From Bacteroidetes bacterium GWA2_40_15 (GTDB lineage: Bacteria; Bacteroidota; Bacteroidia; Bacteroidales; VadinHA17), in contig MENI01000026.1 of NCBI GenBank assembly GCA_001768195.1, positions 1 through 64,000 of the forward strand: a stretch of 64,000 nt of DNA. The letters run 5' to 3'. Below are positions 7,922 through 17,101 of the stretch, piece after piece; position 1 is the stretch's first letter; each line of letters opens with the position of its first letter. The notes beneath the pieces are model-generated. The model had not been told where the DNA came from. It did no database searches and was given only the letters and a program-made list of their open reading frames with translations. The translations under genes were made by a program, and so were the position numbers.

Positions 7922-8623
7922 ATGATAATCTGTATTGAAACAGCCACAAACCTATGTTCAGTGGCACTTTGCGACAGTGCAGGAGTAATTTCACTGAAAG
8001 AAAGCAACGACCTGAAGTCACATGCTTCAATGCTTACCCTCTTTATAGGGGATATCCTGAAAGAGGCCGGTGTTAATGCTTCTGACCTTGAAGCTGTAGC
8101 CGTAAGCAAGGGACCGGGGTCATATACCGGACTAAGGATAGGCGTTTCCGTGGCTAAAGGGATTGCATTTGCAGCTTCAATCCCACTGATCGGTATTGAA
8201 ACCACTCTTTCCATGTTTACGGGATTAAAGGAAAAGATGATAAAGGAAGGGCTTCCTTATCGGGATACGATCTTCTGCCCTATGCTTGATGCCAGAAGGA
8301 TGGAGGTTTATTATGCCCTCTTTGATTCAGAAGGTAACACAATTAAAGATATCTCTGCCGAGATAATTACTCAGGATTCTTTTAAAAATGTTCCTGAATC
8401 ACAGAATATTATCTTTTTTGGCGATGGAGCATTAAAATGCAAGTTTGTATTGAAAAGACCCGGTATTCAGTTTGAGGATGATTTTACAATGTCAGCTGCC
8501 AATATGCATAAACCTGCTGTGAAGGCACTTAAATCGAAACAATTTGAAGATGTCGCATATTTCGAACCTTATTACCTGAAAGATTTCATCACAACAACCC
8601 AACGGAAAAACATTCTTGGATAA
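7922..8623 (+). CDS. tsaB: tRNA threonylcarbamoyladenosine biosynthesis protein TsaB
   Basis: TsaB forms the TsaBD(E) complex that transfers the threonylcarbamoyl group to A37 of tRNAs reading ANN codons. The 233-residue protein has the ASKHA-type start ICIETATNLCSVAL and the diagnostic KGPGSYTGLRIGVSVAKGIAFA segment near residues 66-88. It lacks the metal-binding histidines of the TsaD paralogue, as expected. It starts 23 bp after the adaptor gene and is followed at 35 bp by a DUF3108 gene. The mix of efflux and tRNA genes suggests simple read-through of neighbours rather than a shared function. Confidence 0.92.
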   Translation: MIICIETATNLCSVALCDSAGVISLKESNDLKSHASMLTLFIGDILKEAGVNASDLEAVAVSKGPGSYTGLRIGVSVAKGIAFAASIPLIGIETTLSMFTGLKEKMIKEGLPYRDTIFCPMLDARRMEVYYALFDSEGNTIKDISAEIITQDSFKNVPESQNIIFFGDGALKCKFVLKRPGIQFEDDFTMSAANMHKPAVKALKSKQFEDVAYFEPYYLKDFITTTQRKNILG

Positions 8624-8658
8624 ACGTGGCATAATAACTGCAGAGCATTATAATATAA

Positions 8659-9438
8659 ATGAAAAGGTTTATCTCTATAACAATTTTTGCAACCATGACT
8701 TTCTGTTCAGGATGGTGCCAGACCGTATCATACATGCCGGGCGAATCAGTAAACTACAGTGTACATTACGGACCGATCAACGCCGGTATCGCATCTCTTG
8801 AAATTAAACAAGCAACATATAAAGGGATGCAGGTATGGCATACAAAACTTTTCGGTAAAACAACCGGCATGGCTGATGCATTATTCAAAGTTGTTGATAT
8901 CTATGAGAGCTATATCGACCCTGAAACTGAACTTCCTGTGTTCACAATAAGGAACATAAGGGAAGGCAGGTACAGAAAATACAATGAAGTGATATTTGAT
9001 CACAAGACAAGAGCTGATTCTGCAATTCTCACCAGCGACCTTACCGGAGTACATATTGTACAAAAGGGGATGCATGATATCCTGTCATGTTTCTACCATT
9101 TCCGCGATAATATTATGCCTGATAAAAAAGAACTTATTGAAGGTGAAATAATTACAATAAACACCTGGTTCACAGATGAATTATATCCTGTACGGCTTAA
9201 GTATGTCAAAAAAGAAGAGGTGAAAACAAAGCTGGGAAAGATAATGTGCTACAAGTTTAATCCGGTTACTGAGACCGGACGTCTTTTCAAAACAGATGAG
9301 GATGTTTCTTTCTGGTTCTCTGCTGATAAAAATTATTTACCGGTTAAAATACGATTTGATATATTTGTCGGTGCATTTACAGTTGAAATGACAAATTATG
9401 AGGGTCTTGCATACCCTGTGGAAATTAAAAACAAGTAA
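8659..9438 (+). CDS. DUF3108 exported protein
   Basis: The 259-residue protein has a signal peptide (to about GWCQT). Then follows the DUF3108 pattern: an opening YMPGESVNYSVHYGPINAGIASLEI, a middle IYESYIDPETELPV, and FWFSADKNYLPVKI near the C-terminus. The family is a periplasmic lipid-binding-like beta fold related to LolA in overall shape, and its role is not established. It sits between tsaB and efp on the same strand with short gaps (35 and 33 bp). Confidence 0.85.
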   Translation: MKRFISITIFATMTFCSGWCQTVSYMPGESVNYSVHYGPINAGIASLEIKQATYKGMQVWHTKLFGKTTGMADALFKVVDIYESYIDPETELPVFTIRNIREGRYRKYNEVIFDHKTRADSAILTSDLTGVHIVQKGMHDILSCFYHFRDNIMPDKKELIEGEIITINTWFTDELYPVRLKYVKKEEVKTKLGKIMCYKFNPVTETGRLFKTDEDVSFWFSADKNYLPVKIRFDIFVGAFTVEMTNYEGLAYPVEIKNK

Positions 9439-9471
9439 CTTTATTAATTATTGAGAATAATGTAAGATTTT

Positions 9472-10038
9472 ATGGCAAGTACTGCAGATTTCAGAAATGG
9501 TTTAGTCATTGAGTACAACAATGACCTTTATACAATTGTACAGTTTCAGCATGTTAAACCCGGTAAAGGACCGGCATTTGTCAGGACCAAATTGAAGAGC
9601 CTTAAAACCGGAAGGGTAATTGACAATACTTTTTCCTCCGGAGTAAAAGTGAATGTCGCAAGGGTTGAAAGACGGCCTTACCAGTATCTCTATAAGGATG
9701 ATATGGGATATTATTTCATGCATCTCGAAACATTTGAACAGATACATGTACAGGATTCAATGATCGAAAATCCTGAATTCCTCATAGAAGGAGTTGGAGT
9801 TGAGGTTGTCGTACATGCTGAAACAGAGACTGTACTGACTGTTGATTTGCCTCAGTTTGTTGTTCTGGAAGTAGTATATTCCGAACCCGGACTGAGAGGT
9901 GACACTGCAACCAACACACTTAAGCAGGCTAAGGTTGAAAACGGATCGGTCATTATGGTGCCGCTGTTTGTTAATACGGGAGACAAGATAAAAATTGATA
10001 CCCGCGACAGATCATACGTGGAAAGGGTTAAAACATAA
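9472..10038 (+). CDS. efp: Translation elongation factor P
   Basis: EF-P binds between the P and E sites and relieves ribosomes stalled at polyproline. The 188-residue protein has the KOW-like N domain with the loop [10 protein letters not shown]; Lys32 occupies the position of the modified Lys34 of E. coli. The two OB domains follow, ending with the conserved [17 protein letters not shown]. Length is standard. No epmA or epmB modification gene is in the window. It is 9 bp from the next gene, so the two probably share a transcript. Confidence 0.96.
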   Translation: MASTADFRNGLVIEYNNDLYTIVQFQHVKPGKGPAFVRTKLKSLKTGRVIDNTFSSGVKVNVARVERRPYQYLYKDDMGYYFMHLETFEQIHVQDSMIENPEFLIEGVGVEVVVHAETETVLTVDLPQFVVLEVVYSEPGLRGDTATNTLKQAKVENGSVIMVPLFVNTGDKIKIDTRDRSYVERVKT

Positions 10039-10046
10039 TTATCAGA

Positions 10047-11273
10047 ATGGGACAAAAGCTGGCTCAGATGGACAGGTTGAAGATATCCAAATTCAAACTG
10101 GATGCATTGCTCGACATTACGCTGTCGATCAATGCCAATCTGCCTGTTGAGAAGCTTCTGGCCAAATACGAGAGCATATTAAGGGACAATCTGGGTATTG
10201 GGAAGATCCTCATCTATAAACGATCCAATACCTGGGAGTGTATTCTGAACGGAGGTTTTCCGGAAGAACTTGAAAACATTGATGTGGAATCGAGGTTGCT
10301 CGATATTAAGGAGATCTTTTTCGATGCAGCTGAAATGGGCTTTGAAGGGGTTGACATTATCATTCCTGTATTTAACAACAATGTCCATCTGGCATTTGTA
10401 TTTATAGGCGATATTGAGGAAGAGGGCGAGGGAATGAGCCCTGTGCTGAAACACCTTAACTTCATCCAGACATTCTCAAGTATCATCATAGTAGCAATTG
10501 AGAACATAAGGCTTTTCAGGGAAAGCCTGCTGCAGGAAGCCATGAAGAAAGAGCTTGAGCTGGCAGCCAGGATGCAGCAGATGCTGATCCCCGATAACAG
10601 CCAGATGCCCAAAAACCCCGGAATCATAGTACATGGTTTTTATTTCCCTCATTATGAAGTGGGGGGAGATTACTATGATTGTCTGAAGCTGTCCGAAACC
10701 AAAACAGGATTCTGCATTGCCGATGTTTCAGGAAAAGGGATCTCTGCAGCAATACTGATGTCCAATTTCCAGGCCAGCCTGAGGGCACTTTTTACTCATG
10801 ATATAAATCTTGAAACACTTGTAGTTAAGCTTAATTCCATTGTTGTGGTAAATGCAGCAGGTGAAAAGTTCCTCACTTTTTTTGTGGCACGGTACGATCA
10901 TAAAACAGGCATAATGGAATATCTCAACGCTGCACATAATCCGCCTGTTCTTTACGATACCGTGACAGGCGAGGTACTTCATCTTCAGGCCTCCTGCGTT
11001 GGAATAGGAATGCTTGATGAGATCCCTAATGCAAAAAAATCTGACTTGCAGATAAAGAATTATTCTAAAATCGTATGCTATACCGACGGTCTCTCGGAAC
11101 TGAAGGGAGACGACGGGAATGATATCGGTACAGGAGTTATTATCAGGCATATTTCAAATACAGCTCCCGTTGAAGAAAACATTAAGGAAATGATAAAGGA
11201 GCTGGGACTGCCTGATGACAATCCTTCAACTTTTGATGACGTTTCAATTATTGTTGCAGATCTTCCAAGGTGA
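10047..11273 (+). CDS. GAF-like sensor with SpoIIE/PP2C serine phosphatase
   Basis: The 408-residue soluble protein has a GAF-like N-terminal region (~20-155), a helical linker with ELAARMQQMLIPD, and a SpoIIE-type PP2C domain (~195-408). The metal-binding acidic motifs are intact: GGDYYD, IADVSGKG, CYTDGLSE and DDVSIIV. Such enzymes dephosphorylate anti-sigma-antagonist (STAS) or SiaC-type proteins in partner-switching pathways. A SiaC-like protein lies 7 kb away at 3021, but a link between them is only conjecture. It starts 8 bp after efp and converges with tyrS with only 3 bp between the two. Confidence 0.88.
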   Translation: MGQKLAQMDRLKISKFKLDALLDITLSINANLPVEKLLAKYESILRDNLGIGKILIYKRSNTWECILNGGFPEELENIDVESRLLDIKEIFFDAAEMGFEGVDIIIPVFNNNVHLAFVFIGDIEEEGEGMSPVLKHLNFIQTFSSIIIVAIENIRLFRESLLQEAMKKELELAARMQQMLIPDNSQMPKNPGIIVHGFYFPHYEVGGDYYDCLKLSETKTGFCIADVSGKGISAAILMSNFQASLRALFTHDINLETLVVKLNSIVVVNAAGEKFLTFFVARYDHKTGIMEYLNAAHNPPVLYDTVTGEVLHLQASCVGIGMLDEIPNAKKSDLQIKNYSKIVCYTDGLSELKGDDGNDIGTGVIIRHISNTAPVEENIKEMIKELGLPDDNPSTFDDVSIIVADLPR

Positions 11274-11276
11274 TCG

Positions 11277-12569
11277 TCAGATAACCCTGATAAGGAAATA
11301 GTTTTTCTTACCCTTTTGTATAAGCAGGTATTTGTTGTTCAGGAGAGATCCCTGACCGAGTAGTATTTCCGCATTCTCTACCTTTTCCTTGTTTATGCTC
11401 AGCCCTCCGCCCTGTACAAGCCTTCGCAGTTCTCCCTTCGATGCAAATACCTGAGAATGTTCAGCACAAAGATCTGATATTGAAACACCTTTGTCGATCA
11501 CCTCCTTTTTTACATCAAATACAGGTACCCCTTCAAAAACAGAAAGAAAGGTATTCTCATTCATCTTTCTGAGCGATTCGGTTGTACCTTTCCCGAAAAG
11601 GATCTGCGATGCCTCAACAGCACCTTCATAGTCATTGCGGGAATGAACCATTACCGTTACCTCTTCAGCGAGTCTGCGCTGAAGCAATCGTTCATGCGGA
11701 GCCTTATTATGCTCATTTATGATACCTTCAATCTCATCCATGCCAAGAATGGTGAAAATCTTAATATACCTGGCTGCATCCTCATCTGAAACATTCAGCC
11801 AGAACTGGTAGAACTGGTACGGAGTGGTCTTTTCAGGATCGAGCCATACATTTCCCGATTCTGTTTTTCCGAATTTTGTACCGTCAGATTTGGTAATGAG
11901 CGGGCATGTAAGAGCAAAAGCTTCACCTCCTGCCTTTCTCCTTATAAGCTCTGTGCCCGTCACAATGTTACCCCACTGATCCGATCCTCCCATCTGAAGT
12001 TTGCATCCATGGCTGTTATAAAGATGAAGAAAATCGGTTCCCTGTACCAGCTGGTATGAGAACTCCGTGAATGACATCCCCTCCTTCGATTCAGATCCTA
12101 TCCTCTTCTTCACCGAGTCTTTCGACATCATGTAATTTACAGTGATATGCTTTCCTATATCCCTTATGAACTGAAGGAATGAATAATCCTTCATCCAGTC
12201 ATAGTTATTAACCATCAGGGCTTTGTTTACCTTTTCCGACTTGAAATCGAGAAAGTGTGACAGCTGCATTTTTATAGCGTCCTCGTTATTTTTGAGAGAC
12301 GTCTCATCGAGGAGGTTTCTTTCTTCTGATTTACCCGAGGGGTCGCCAATCATTCCTGTGGCACCGCCAACCAGGGCTATAGGAGTATGTCCGGCCCTCT
12401 GGAAATGTACAAGCAGCATAACCTGTACCATGTGTCCTATATGAAGGGAGTCGGCCGTTGGGTCGAATCCTATATACCCTGATATCTTTTCCTTATTCAG
12501 AAGTTCTTCTGTACCTGGCATAATATCATGTATCATGCCTCTCCATTTCAGTTCATCAACAAAATTCAT
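11277..12569 (-). CDS. tyrS: Tyrosine-tRNA ligase
   Basis: Charges tRNA-Tyr with tyrosine. The 430-residue class I synthetase has HIGH at 43-46, the tyrosine-binding segment [22 protein letters not shown], and the KMSKS-like loop KFGKT. A C-terminal S4-like RNA-binding domain ends the protein ([18 protein letters not shown]). The variant KFGKT loop is normal for TyrS. Its own promoter is seen at 12590-12597, just past the stop of the CvpA-like gene. Confidence 0.97.
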   Translation of the reverse strand: MNFVDELKWRGMIHDIMPGTEELLNKEKISGYIGFDPTADSLHIGHMVQVMLLVHFQRAGHTPIALVGGATGMIGDPSGKSEERNLLDETSLKNNEDAIKMQLSHFLDFKSEKVNKALMVNNYDWMKDYSFLQFIRDIGKHITVNYMMSKDSVKKRIGSESKEGMSFTEFSYQLVQGTDFLHLYNSHGCKLQMGGSDQWGNIVTGTELIRRKAGGEAFALTCPLITKSDGTKFGKTESGNVWLDPEKTTPYQFYQFWLNVSDEDAARYIKIFTILGMDEIEGIINEHNKAPHERLLQRRLAEEVTVMVHSRNDYEGAVEASQILFGKGTTESLRKMNENTFLSVFEGVPVFDVKKEVIDKGVSISDLCAEHSQVFASKGELRRLVQGGGLSINKEKVENAEILLGQGSLLNNKYLLIQKGKKNYFLIRVI

Positions 12570-12589
12570 CTGGCTGGGTTTTTCGACTG

Positions 12590-12597
12590 CAAATATA
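12590..12597 (-). promoter_or_regulatory. -7 promoter element of tyrS
   Basis: The minus strand reads TATATTTG, an exact TAnnTTTG, 21 nt before the tyrS ATG. It lies in the 38-bp gap after the CvpA-like gene, so tyrS need not depend on that gene's transcript. Confidence 0.5.
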
Positions 12598-12607
12598 GCA
12601 AAGAGGG

Positions 12608-13144
12608 TCAGATTGTAACATCATCCGGCTTCTTTTTAAACCGGTCGAAGCTCCGGTAAAATCCTCCCTCACCAATTATCGGGAATATTGAGGCTGCAAT
12701 ATCTGATATCGGATTATAGAATATCGATTTTTCAATAGTATCCTTTGGAAGAAACGATCTGCGGGCATCAATTGAATTCAGGACTACAAATAAAACACTG
12801 AGGATAAGCACTGATTTAAGTAATCCGAAGACAATTCCCAGGAGTCTGTTTACAAAGCTCAGTGCAGCGGCATCGACAATTTTATTTACAATTAATCCTA
12901 TGAAATGAATGAGAACAACAATAATCCCGAATGTGATAAGAAAAGCTACAACTCCGACATATTGACCGCTCATGTCAAAATAGTCATAGAGTTTTTCAGC
13001 AGTGAATGCAGAAAATTTTATTGCTCCCCAGATACCGAGAATAAGGGCGGTAAGGGATGCCACTTCTTTAATCAGACCATTTATGAAACCCATTACCATT
13101 GACAAGATGAGAATCACTATGATGGTCATATCGATCCAGTTCAT
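12608..13144 (-). CDS. CvpA-family membrane protein
   Basis: The 178-residue protein has four predicted membrane helices in the CvpA/colicin V production pattern: [55 protein letters not shown] and [19 protein letters not shown]. The family affects envelope functions and colicin V export, with no defined activity. I chose the ATG at 13144 (MNWIDMTII) because the family starts there; the frame is open 25 codons upstream with unlike residues. It lies upstream of tyrS on the same strand. Confidence 0.85.
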   Translation of the reverse strand: MNWIDMTIIVILILSMVMGFINGLIKEVASLTALILGIWGAIKFSAFTAEKLYDYFDMSGQYVGVVAFLITFGIIVVLIHFIGLIVNKIVDAAALSFVNRLLGIVFGLLKSVLILSVLFVVLNSIDARRSFLPKDTIEKSIFYNPISDIAASIFPIIGEGGFYRSFDRFKKKPDDVTI

Positions 13145-13252
13145 ATTGTAAAAATTTGACTGGATGAAAGTATGAAAGATAGGGGAATTATCAAAATGAA
13201 TAACAGGCGAAAGGCGCAAGGCAGAAGGCGTAAGGCAGAATACTCGGCGGAT

Positions 13253-13301
13253 CCCCTCCCGGGAGAGCCTGCCCCGCCTCAGCGGGGGGCCAGGGGTGGG
13301 T
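13253..13301. repeat. GC-rich intergenic palindrome cluster
   Basis: A local GC-rich patch contains cccctcccgggag and ccccgcctcagcgggg (stem 13272-13287), then ggccaggggtggg. Similar wording recurs at 26086-26240. These are short multi-copy intergenic repeats of the kind scattered through Bacteroidota genomes. No gene is associated. Confidence 0.5.
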
Positions 13302-13337
13302 TGTTTGGGAAGTGTATAACTGTTAATCCCATCACAA

Positions 13338-13369
13338 TTTGATTAAAGCAAAAAAAAGATATATTTTTG
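13338..13369 (+). promoter_or_regulatory. Promoter of tRNA-Arg
   Basis: TTTG at 13338-13341 (-33 element) and TATTTTTG at 13362-13369 (-7 element, exact TAnnTTTG) are separated by 20 bp. The tRNA starts 12 nt further on. This is the most complete Bacteroidota-type promoter in the window. Confidence 0.75.
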
Positions 13370-13380
13370 CGCTGAATTCC

Positions 13381-13452
13381 GGTCCCATAGTTCAATGGAT
13401 AGAATGGAGGTTTCCTAAACCTTAGATTCAGGTTCGATTCCTGGTGGGACTA
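13381..13452 (+). tRNA. tRNA-Arg (anticodon CCT)
   Basis: GGTCCCA at the 5' end pairs with TGGGACT (one G-T) with discriminator A at 13452. The anticodon stem GAGGT/ACCTT encloses TTCCTAA, giving anticodon CCT. The T-arm is CCAGG-like around GTTCGATTC. No CCA is encoded. Confidence 0.93.
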
Positions 13453-13454
13453 CT

Positions 13455-13502
13455 AAAACAGAGCGAGAGTGAGAGGGGGAGCGAGCACTCTCGTTCTGTT
13501 TT
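13455..13502 (+). terminator. Terminator of tRNA-Arg
   Basis: aaaacagagcgagagtg (13455-13471) pairs with cactctcgttctgtttt (13486-13502) with a single G-T, closing a 14-nt purine-rich loop two bases after the tRNA. A further TC-rich stretch (13505-13530) ends in seven T. The design parallels the tRNA-Gln terminator. Confidence 0.75.
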
Positions 13503-14006
13503 CCCGCTCACACACTCACTCTCACACTCAGTTTTTTTCGGAGTAAAGGAAAATTTTCTGCTTTTTTCTCTTTATCCTTCTGCTGAATCATTACTGAAAT
13601 ATTTCTGAGATATATTCTATTAATTTAAATATGAGGGACTAAAGTCCCGCTCTATAGGGGACTTCTTATCCGTCGGCTGATGCCGGCGGCAACAGATTCA
13701 CTTCAGCATAATATCTGCTGTTTAAAAGATCAGCCCTTCCTCTGAAGCTTTAAGCAATTGAATCTTCTCAATATAAAAATCTGTCATAAAGAGACAGGCT
13801 CACAGGCACAGCCCTGAGTTAATTGAGTTATTCATGAATCAGGCTTATAGTAAGGAAGTTCAATTACCGTTGGCTTCAGCCAACGGGTCCAAACCAAATT
13901 ATTTAACGGGCTTTAGCCCAATTTAAACAAGCCTAAAGTCTCAATTATTCTGCAATAAAACATAAAGAGAGCAACCCGAACACCTATTGACCTGGTTAAT
14001 TAAACC
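13503..14006. repeat. Non-coding spacer with four short palindromes
   Basis: No gene is seen in these 504 bases. Four palindromes stand out: gggactaaagtccc (13635-13648), ccgtcggctgatgccggcgg (13670-13689, one mismatch), ccgttggcttcagccaacgg (13867-13886, perfect) and gggctttagccc (13908-13919). They share a GGC-ttyAGCC style core and look like REP elements, which are often mobilised by RAYT transposases. No RAYT gene is nearby. Confidence 0.6.
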
Positions 14007-14198
14007 TTAAATTTTCCCTTGTTCTTCAAGCCATTTCCTTACTCGTTCATGCTCTGCCTGATATTTGGCTTCAACCTCTATAACTATTTGCTGAAATTGT
14101 GGTTCATCTCTAATACTATCAAATAGTGGATCAATTTTAATAAGTGTAACAGCCCATAATTTACCTAAATTGATTTCGCTTTTACATGTTTTGCTCAA
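14007..14198 (-). pseudogene. C-terminal remnant of a TPR-type signalling protein
   Basis: The 63-codon frame ends with DPLFDSIRDEPQFQQIV then KYQAEHERVRKWLEEQGKI. This is the typical closing segment of large Bacteroidota tetratricopeptide or adenylate-cyclase-like proteins, where the last TPR is followed by DPxFDxIRxxPxF. The usual several hundred preceding residues are missing: upstream the frame runs only to a nearby stop and has no good start besides TTG. I read it as the stump of a deleted gene. Whether it is expressed cannot be told. Confidence 0.6.
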
Positions 14199-14199
14199 T

Positions 14200-14560
14200 T
14201 CAAAATGCTTTGAACCCAGTTAACTCAGCAACATATCCTGCTCCATAAATAGAAAGACTATTCACTTCAGTAGATACACATTTCATTCTCATTCCTTCAA
14301 ACACCGGTATTGCACCAAACTGATTTGAAAGCTTAATAACTACTTCCTGGTTTTCAAATGACATTACACCAGGGACTTTCGGATACATCTCTGTTTTTAC
14401 CCAGATATATAACAACTCACCCTTGGGTTTCTTTGCAACCAGATGTGGATATTCATTTCCCAGATTATTATTGGCACGAATTAACTTACCCTTTCGTTTA
14501 CGATGGACAAATTTTGTGAGAATAAAACAAAAAGCGGTACAAATTGTTAATTCATAAAGT
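14200..14560 (-). pseudogene. Start-less fragment of an unknown Bacteroidota protein
   Basis: The frame is open from a stop near 14560 down to 14200 and reads coherently (KLIRANNNLGNEYPHLVAKK, then GELLYIWVKTEMYP, later NQFGAIPVFEGM). There is no ATG or GTG, and the only usable start (TTG at 14415) falls inside the coherent part. The coding character with no start suggests a truncated gene. It abuts the TPR remnant: the stop at 14200 overlaps that frame. The family is not recognised. Confidence 0.5.
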
Positions 14561-14604
14561 CAGGATAATTACTGGCAAAATAATTCAATATAAAACAGTT
14601 ACAA

Positions 14605-16140
14605 ATGTCACAAATTCGGGAATTGGATGAAAATCAATCAGGTGATTTACTTGTCAGAGAGAAATCATTCAGTAAGCTTCTTAATGAGTTTAAAGCCAGT
14701 ATGAAACGTGCTTTTCATAAAGTGGATAAAATCGATCGGTTTTGCAGTACCAGGGGAATACCTCCTGACGTTTTAAATGAGTTGATGTCGGGGAATCCCC
14801 TTTCTCTTTGTATTCCAAAACAATACGGAGGATTTGGTGGCAATGTAAAGGAGAACATTGCATTTGTTTCAGTTGCTTCTTATGAATCACTTGCCCTTTC
14901 ATTAACTTTAGGAATCAATAATGGTCTCTTCATTCAGCCAGTTGTCAAATATGGTCAGGAAAAAGTCAAGGCTAAAATATTCAACAAATTTCTGAATGAA
15001 AGCCATATGGGAGGATTAATGATCACTGAACCCGGATTTGGCAGTGATGCACTTAACATGCAGACTTCATTCTCTGAGAAAGATGGCTTTTTTCATCTGC
15101 AGGGTAAAAAACATTGGGCCGGACTTACAGGAATGGCTGAATTATGGATTCTTACAGCACGAAAAAGGGCATTAAATGGGGATCTGATGAGAGATATAGA
15201 TATGTTTATCTGTGATGTAAATGCCCCACAACAGAAGATAGTTGTTGAAGAGTATTTCGAGAACCTCGGACTATATCAGATCCCATATGGCAGAAATTCC
15301 ATAGATGTATATATACCCGAAGAACAAAAATTTATTCCTCACACAACAGGCATTCAGATGTTACTTGACATCCTTCACAGAAGCAGGTTTCAGTTTCCGG
15401 GTATGGGTCTTGGGTTTATTAATAGGATACTTGATGAGGCTTTAACTCATACAAAATCGAGGCTGGTAGCCAATAAAAGCCTGTCAACTTATGATCAGGT
15501 TCAACATCGCCTCACCCGCCTGCAATCCAATTTCACTATTTGCTCTGCATTTTGTCTGAAATCAGGTGAAATTGCCGGAATGGAGAATAACCTCTCTTCA
15601 CTTGGACTCGAAGCAAATATTATCAAGAGTGTTACTTCCGATATAATGCAGGAATCAGCTCAGTCGTTACTCCAGCTTTTCGGTGCCAAAGGTTTTCAGC
15701 TTAACAGCATAGCAGGTCGATCGGTAGTAGATAGCCGTCCATTTCAGATTTTTGAAGGATCAAATGATATTCTTTATCACCAGATTGCAGATTCGGTAAT
15801 GAAACTAATGAAAACAGCCAAAGAGAATAGTTTTTACCAGTTTTTAAAAGGCTATACTACCCGTGCTGCCGATCATATTAAAGAGTTGGTCAGGTTTGAA
15901 TTGAATTTTGGATTTTCGCAACGAAAGCTCGTTGAATTAGGTCAGATAATAAGCAGAATAGTTTCGATGGATCTGGTTTTATACCTCGAAGAGAAAGGAT
16001 TCCGCAAAGATTTAATAGATAATACCCTGATTATATTAAAACAAGATATCTCCACGCTTTTAAATACTTTCCACTTTGAAAACAATACAAAAGTAATTGT
16101 TGAATATAAAGAAGATAGCAACTGGCTGGACTTCTCATAA
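14605..16140 (+). CDS. Acyl-CoA dehydrogenase family protein
   Basis: A 511-residue flavoprotein of the acyl-CoA dehydrogenase fold. Such enzymes desaturate acyl-CoA thioesters at the alpha-beta bond and pass electrons through FAD. Visible parts are the helical N-domain with IPKQYGGFGG, the FAD-contacting MITEPGFGSDALNMQT and GKKHWAGLTGMAELWIL strand region, and the C-terminal RPFQIFEGSNDILYHQ, which holds the family's catalytic glutamate and the FEGxND signature. The C-terminal ~110 residues extend past the core, as in very-long-chain types. It is a lone gene beside a decayed region, and the substrate cannot be told. Confidence 0.87.
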   Translation: MSQIRELDENQSGDLLVREKSFSKLLNEFKASMKRAFHKVDKIDRFCSTRGIPPDVLNELMSGNPLSLCIPKQYGGFGGNVKENIAFVSVASYESLALSLTLGINNGLFIQPVVKYGQEKVKAKIFNKFLNESHMGGLMITEPGFGSDALNMQTSFSEKDGFFHLQGKKHWAGLTGMAELWILTARKRALNGDLMRDIDMFICDVNAPQQKIVVEEYFENLGLYQIPYGRNSIDVYIPEEQKFIPHTTGIQMLLDILHRSRFQFPGMGLGFINRILDEALTHTKSRLVANKSLSTYDQVQHRLTRLQSNFTICSAFCLKSGEIAGMENNLSSLGLEANIIKSVTSDIMQESAQSLLQLFGAKGFQLNSIAGRSVVDSRPFQIFEGSNDILYHQIADSVMKLMKTAKENSFYQFLKGYTTRAADHIKELVRFELNFGFSQRKLVELGQIISRIVSMDLVLYLEEKGFRKDLIDNTLIILKQDISTLLNTFHFENNTKVIVEYKEDSNWLDFS

Positions 16141-16468
16141 TAACAATTTATAAAGGATTATATTTGTTTGTATATTATGATGAGTCGTTATTCCCATGAA
16201 AGAAGAAGGAGATAATAAAAAGAGAGAGCTTTCAGAATTTCTAATATTGTGTTTATTCGCACATGAACAATGATGGGATATCATAACTCTTTCCGGAGTT
16301 CATTATCAAATTATATTATTTTATTCAAAAACAATTCAATGTCACAGATAAGGTATGGTCATGGTGTGAATCGCACATGAAAGTCCGGGGTAGCCAGAAC
16401 AATTAGTTAAGAAAATTTGCATCGCATAATATTTTTTTTTACTTTGCATCTCAAAGTACTTTTATAAC
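16141..16468. other. Intergenic region without a recognised gene
   Basis: These 328 bases are AT-rich. A 25-codon frame at 16197 (MKEEGDNKKREL...) has no support and is not called. A TACTTTGC close to the consensus -7 element occurs just upstream of 16469 and may drive the membrane-protein/regulator pair. No terminator or repeat is clear. Confidence 0.4.
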
Positions 16469-17101
16469 ATGAAAAGTGATACAAAATCAATCGAGGATAT
16501 AAAGGCAATCCGGAAAATAATGGAAGAATCTTCAAGATTTCTTTCTCTTAGCGGCCTTTCAGGAGTTTTTATCGGGATTACGGCAATAGCCGGAGCACTG
16601 GTTGCATATTTTTTTATTCTGGATGGTAGTATTCACTATAATGAATATTTCAGAAACCTGCCGGCAGAAGAGTCTTTTTCTCTCAGATGGCAACTTATTT
16701 CAGATGCTGCTATAGTACTTCTCCTTTCTGTGCTTCTTGCTCTCTTTTTTTCAATAAAAAAAGCAAAGAGGGATGGAAAGAATTTCTGGACTCCCATTTC
16801 CAGAAGGCTGCTTATAAACCTTCTTATTCCACTGTTTACCGGAGGTGTTTTTGTTTTTATTCTCATGCTTCAGAACAATATACAGCTGATAGTTCCGTGT
16901 TTTCTCATTTTTTACGGCCTGGCGCTGGTAAATGCAGGGAAGTTCACTTTTGGTGAGATTTTCTACCTCGGGATACTCGAAATAATTACCGGCCTTGTAT
17001 CAGCCTTTGTTCCGGGCTGGGGCCTGATATTCTGGATATTCGGTTTTGGCATCCTTCATATTATCTACGGACTGGCAATGTTCAGAAAATACGGGGCATG
17101 A
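16469..17101 (+). CDS. Six-helix membrane protein paired with a winged-helix regulator
   Basis: The 210-residue protein begins with a soluble helix (IEDIKAIRKIMEESSRF) and has about six hydrophobic segments, for example GVFIGITAIAGALVAYFFIL, DAAIVLLLSVLLALFF, LIPLFTGGVFVFILML and LIFWIFGFGILHIIYGLAM. I do not know a function. Its last codon overlaps the start of the next gene by 4 nt (ATGA), a sign of translational coupling to the winged-helix regulator. Pairs of this shape recur in Bacteroidota, and the membrane protein may tune the regulator (inference). Confidence 0.75.
   Translation: MKSDTKSIEDIKAIRKIMEESSRFLSLSGLSGVFIGITAIAGALVAYFFILDGSIHYNEYFRNLPAEESFSLRWQLISDAAIVLLLSVLLALFFSIKKAKRDGKNFWTPISRRLLINLLIPLFTGGVFVFILMLQNNIQLIVPCFLIFYGLALVNAGKFTFGEIFYLGILEIITGLVSAFVPGWGLIFWIFGFGILHIIYGLAMFRKYGA

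Noticed and set aside
16197-16274. 25-codon frame MKEEGDNKKREL...
   Set aside because: Too short and unsupported; no homologue comes to mind.
16371-16400. Bases with a passing likeness to an RNA motif (gaaagtccgggg)
   Set aside because: No pairing partners or conserved core of RNase P RNA or a group II intron could be found around it.
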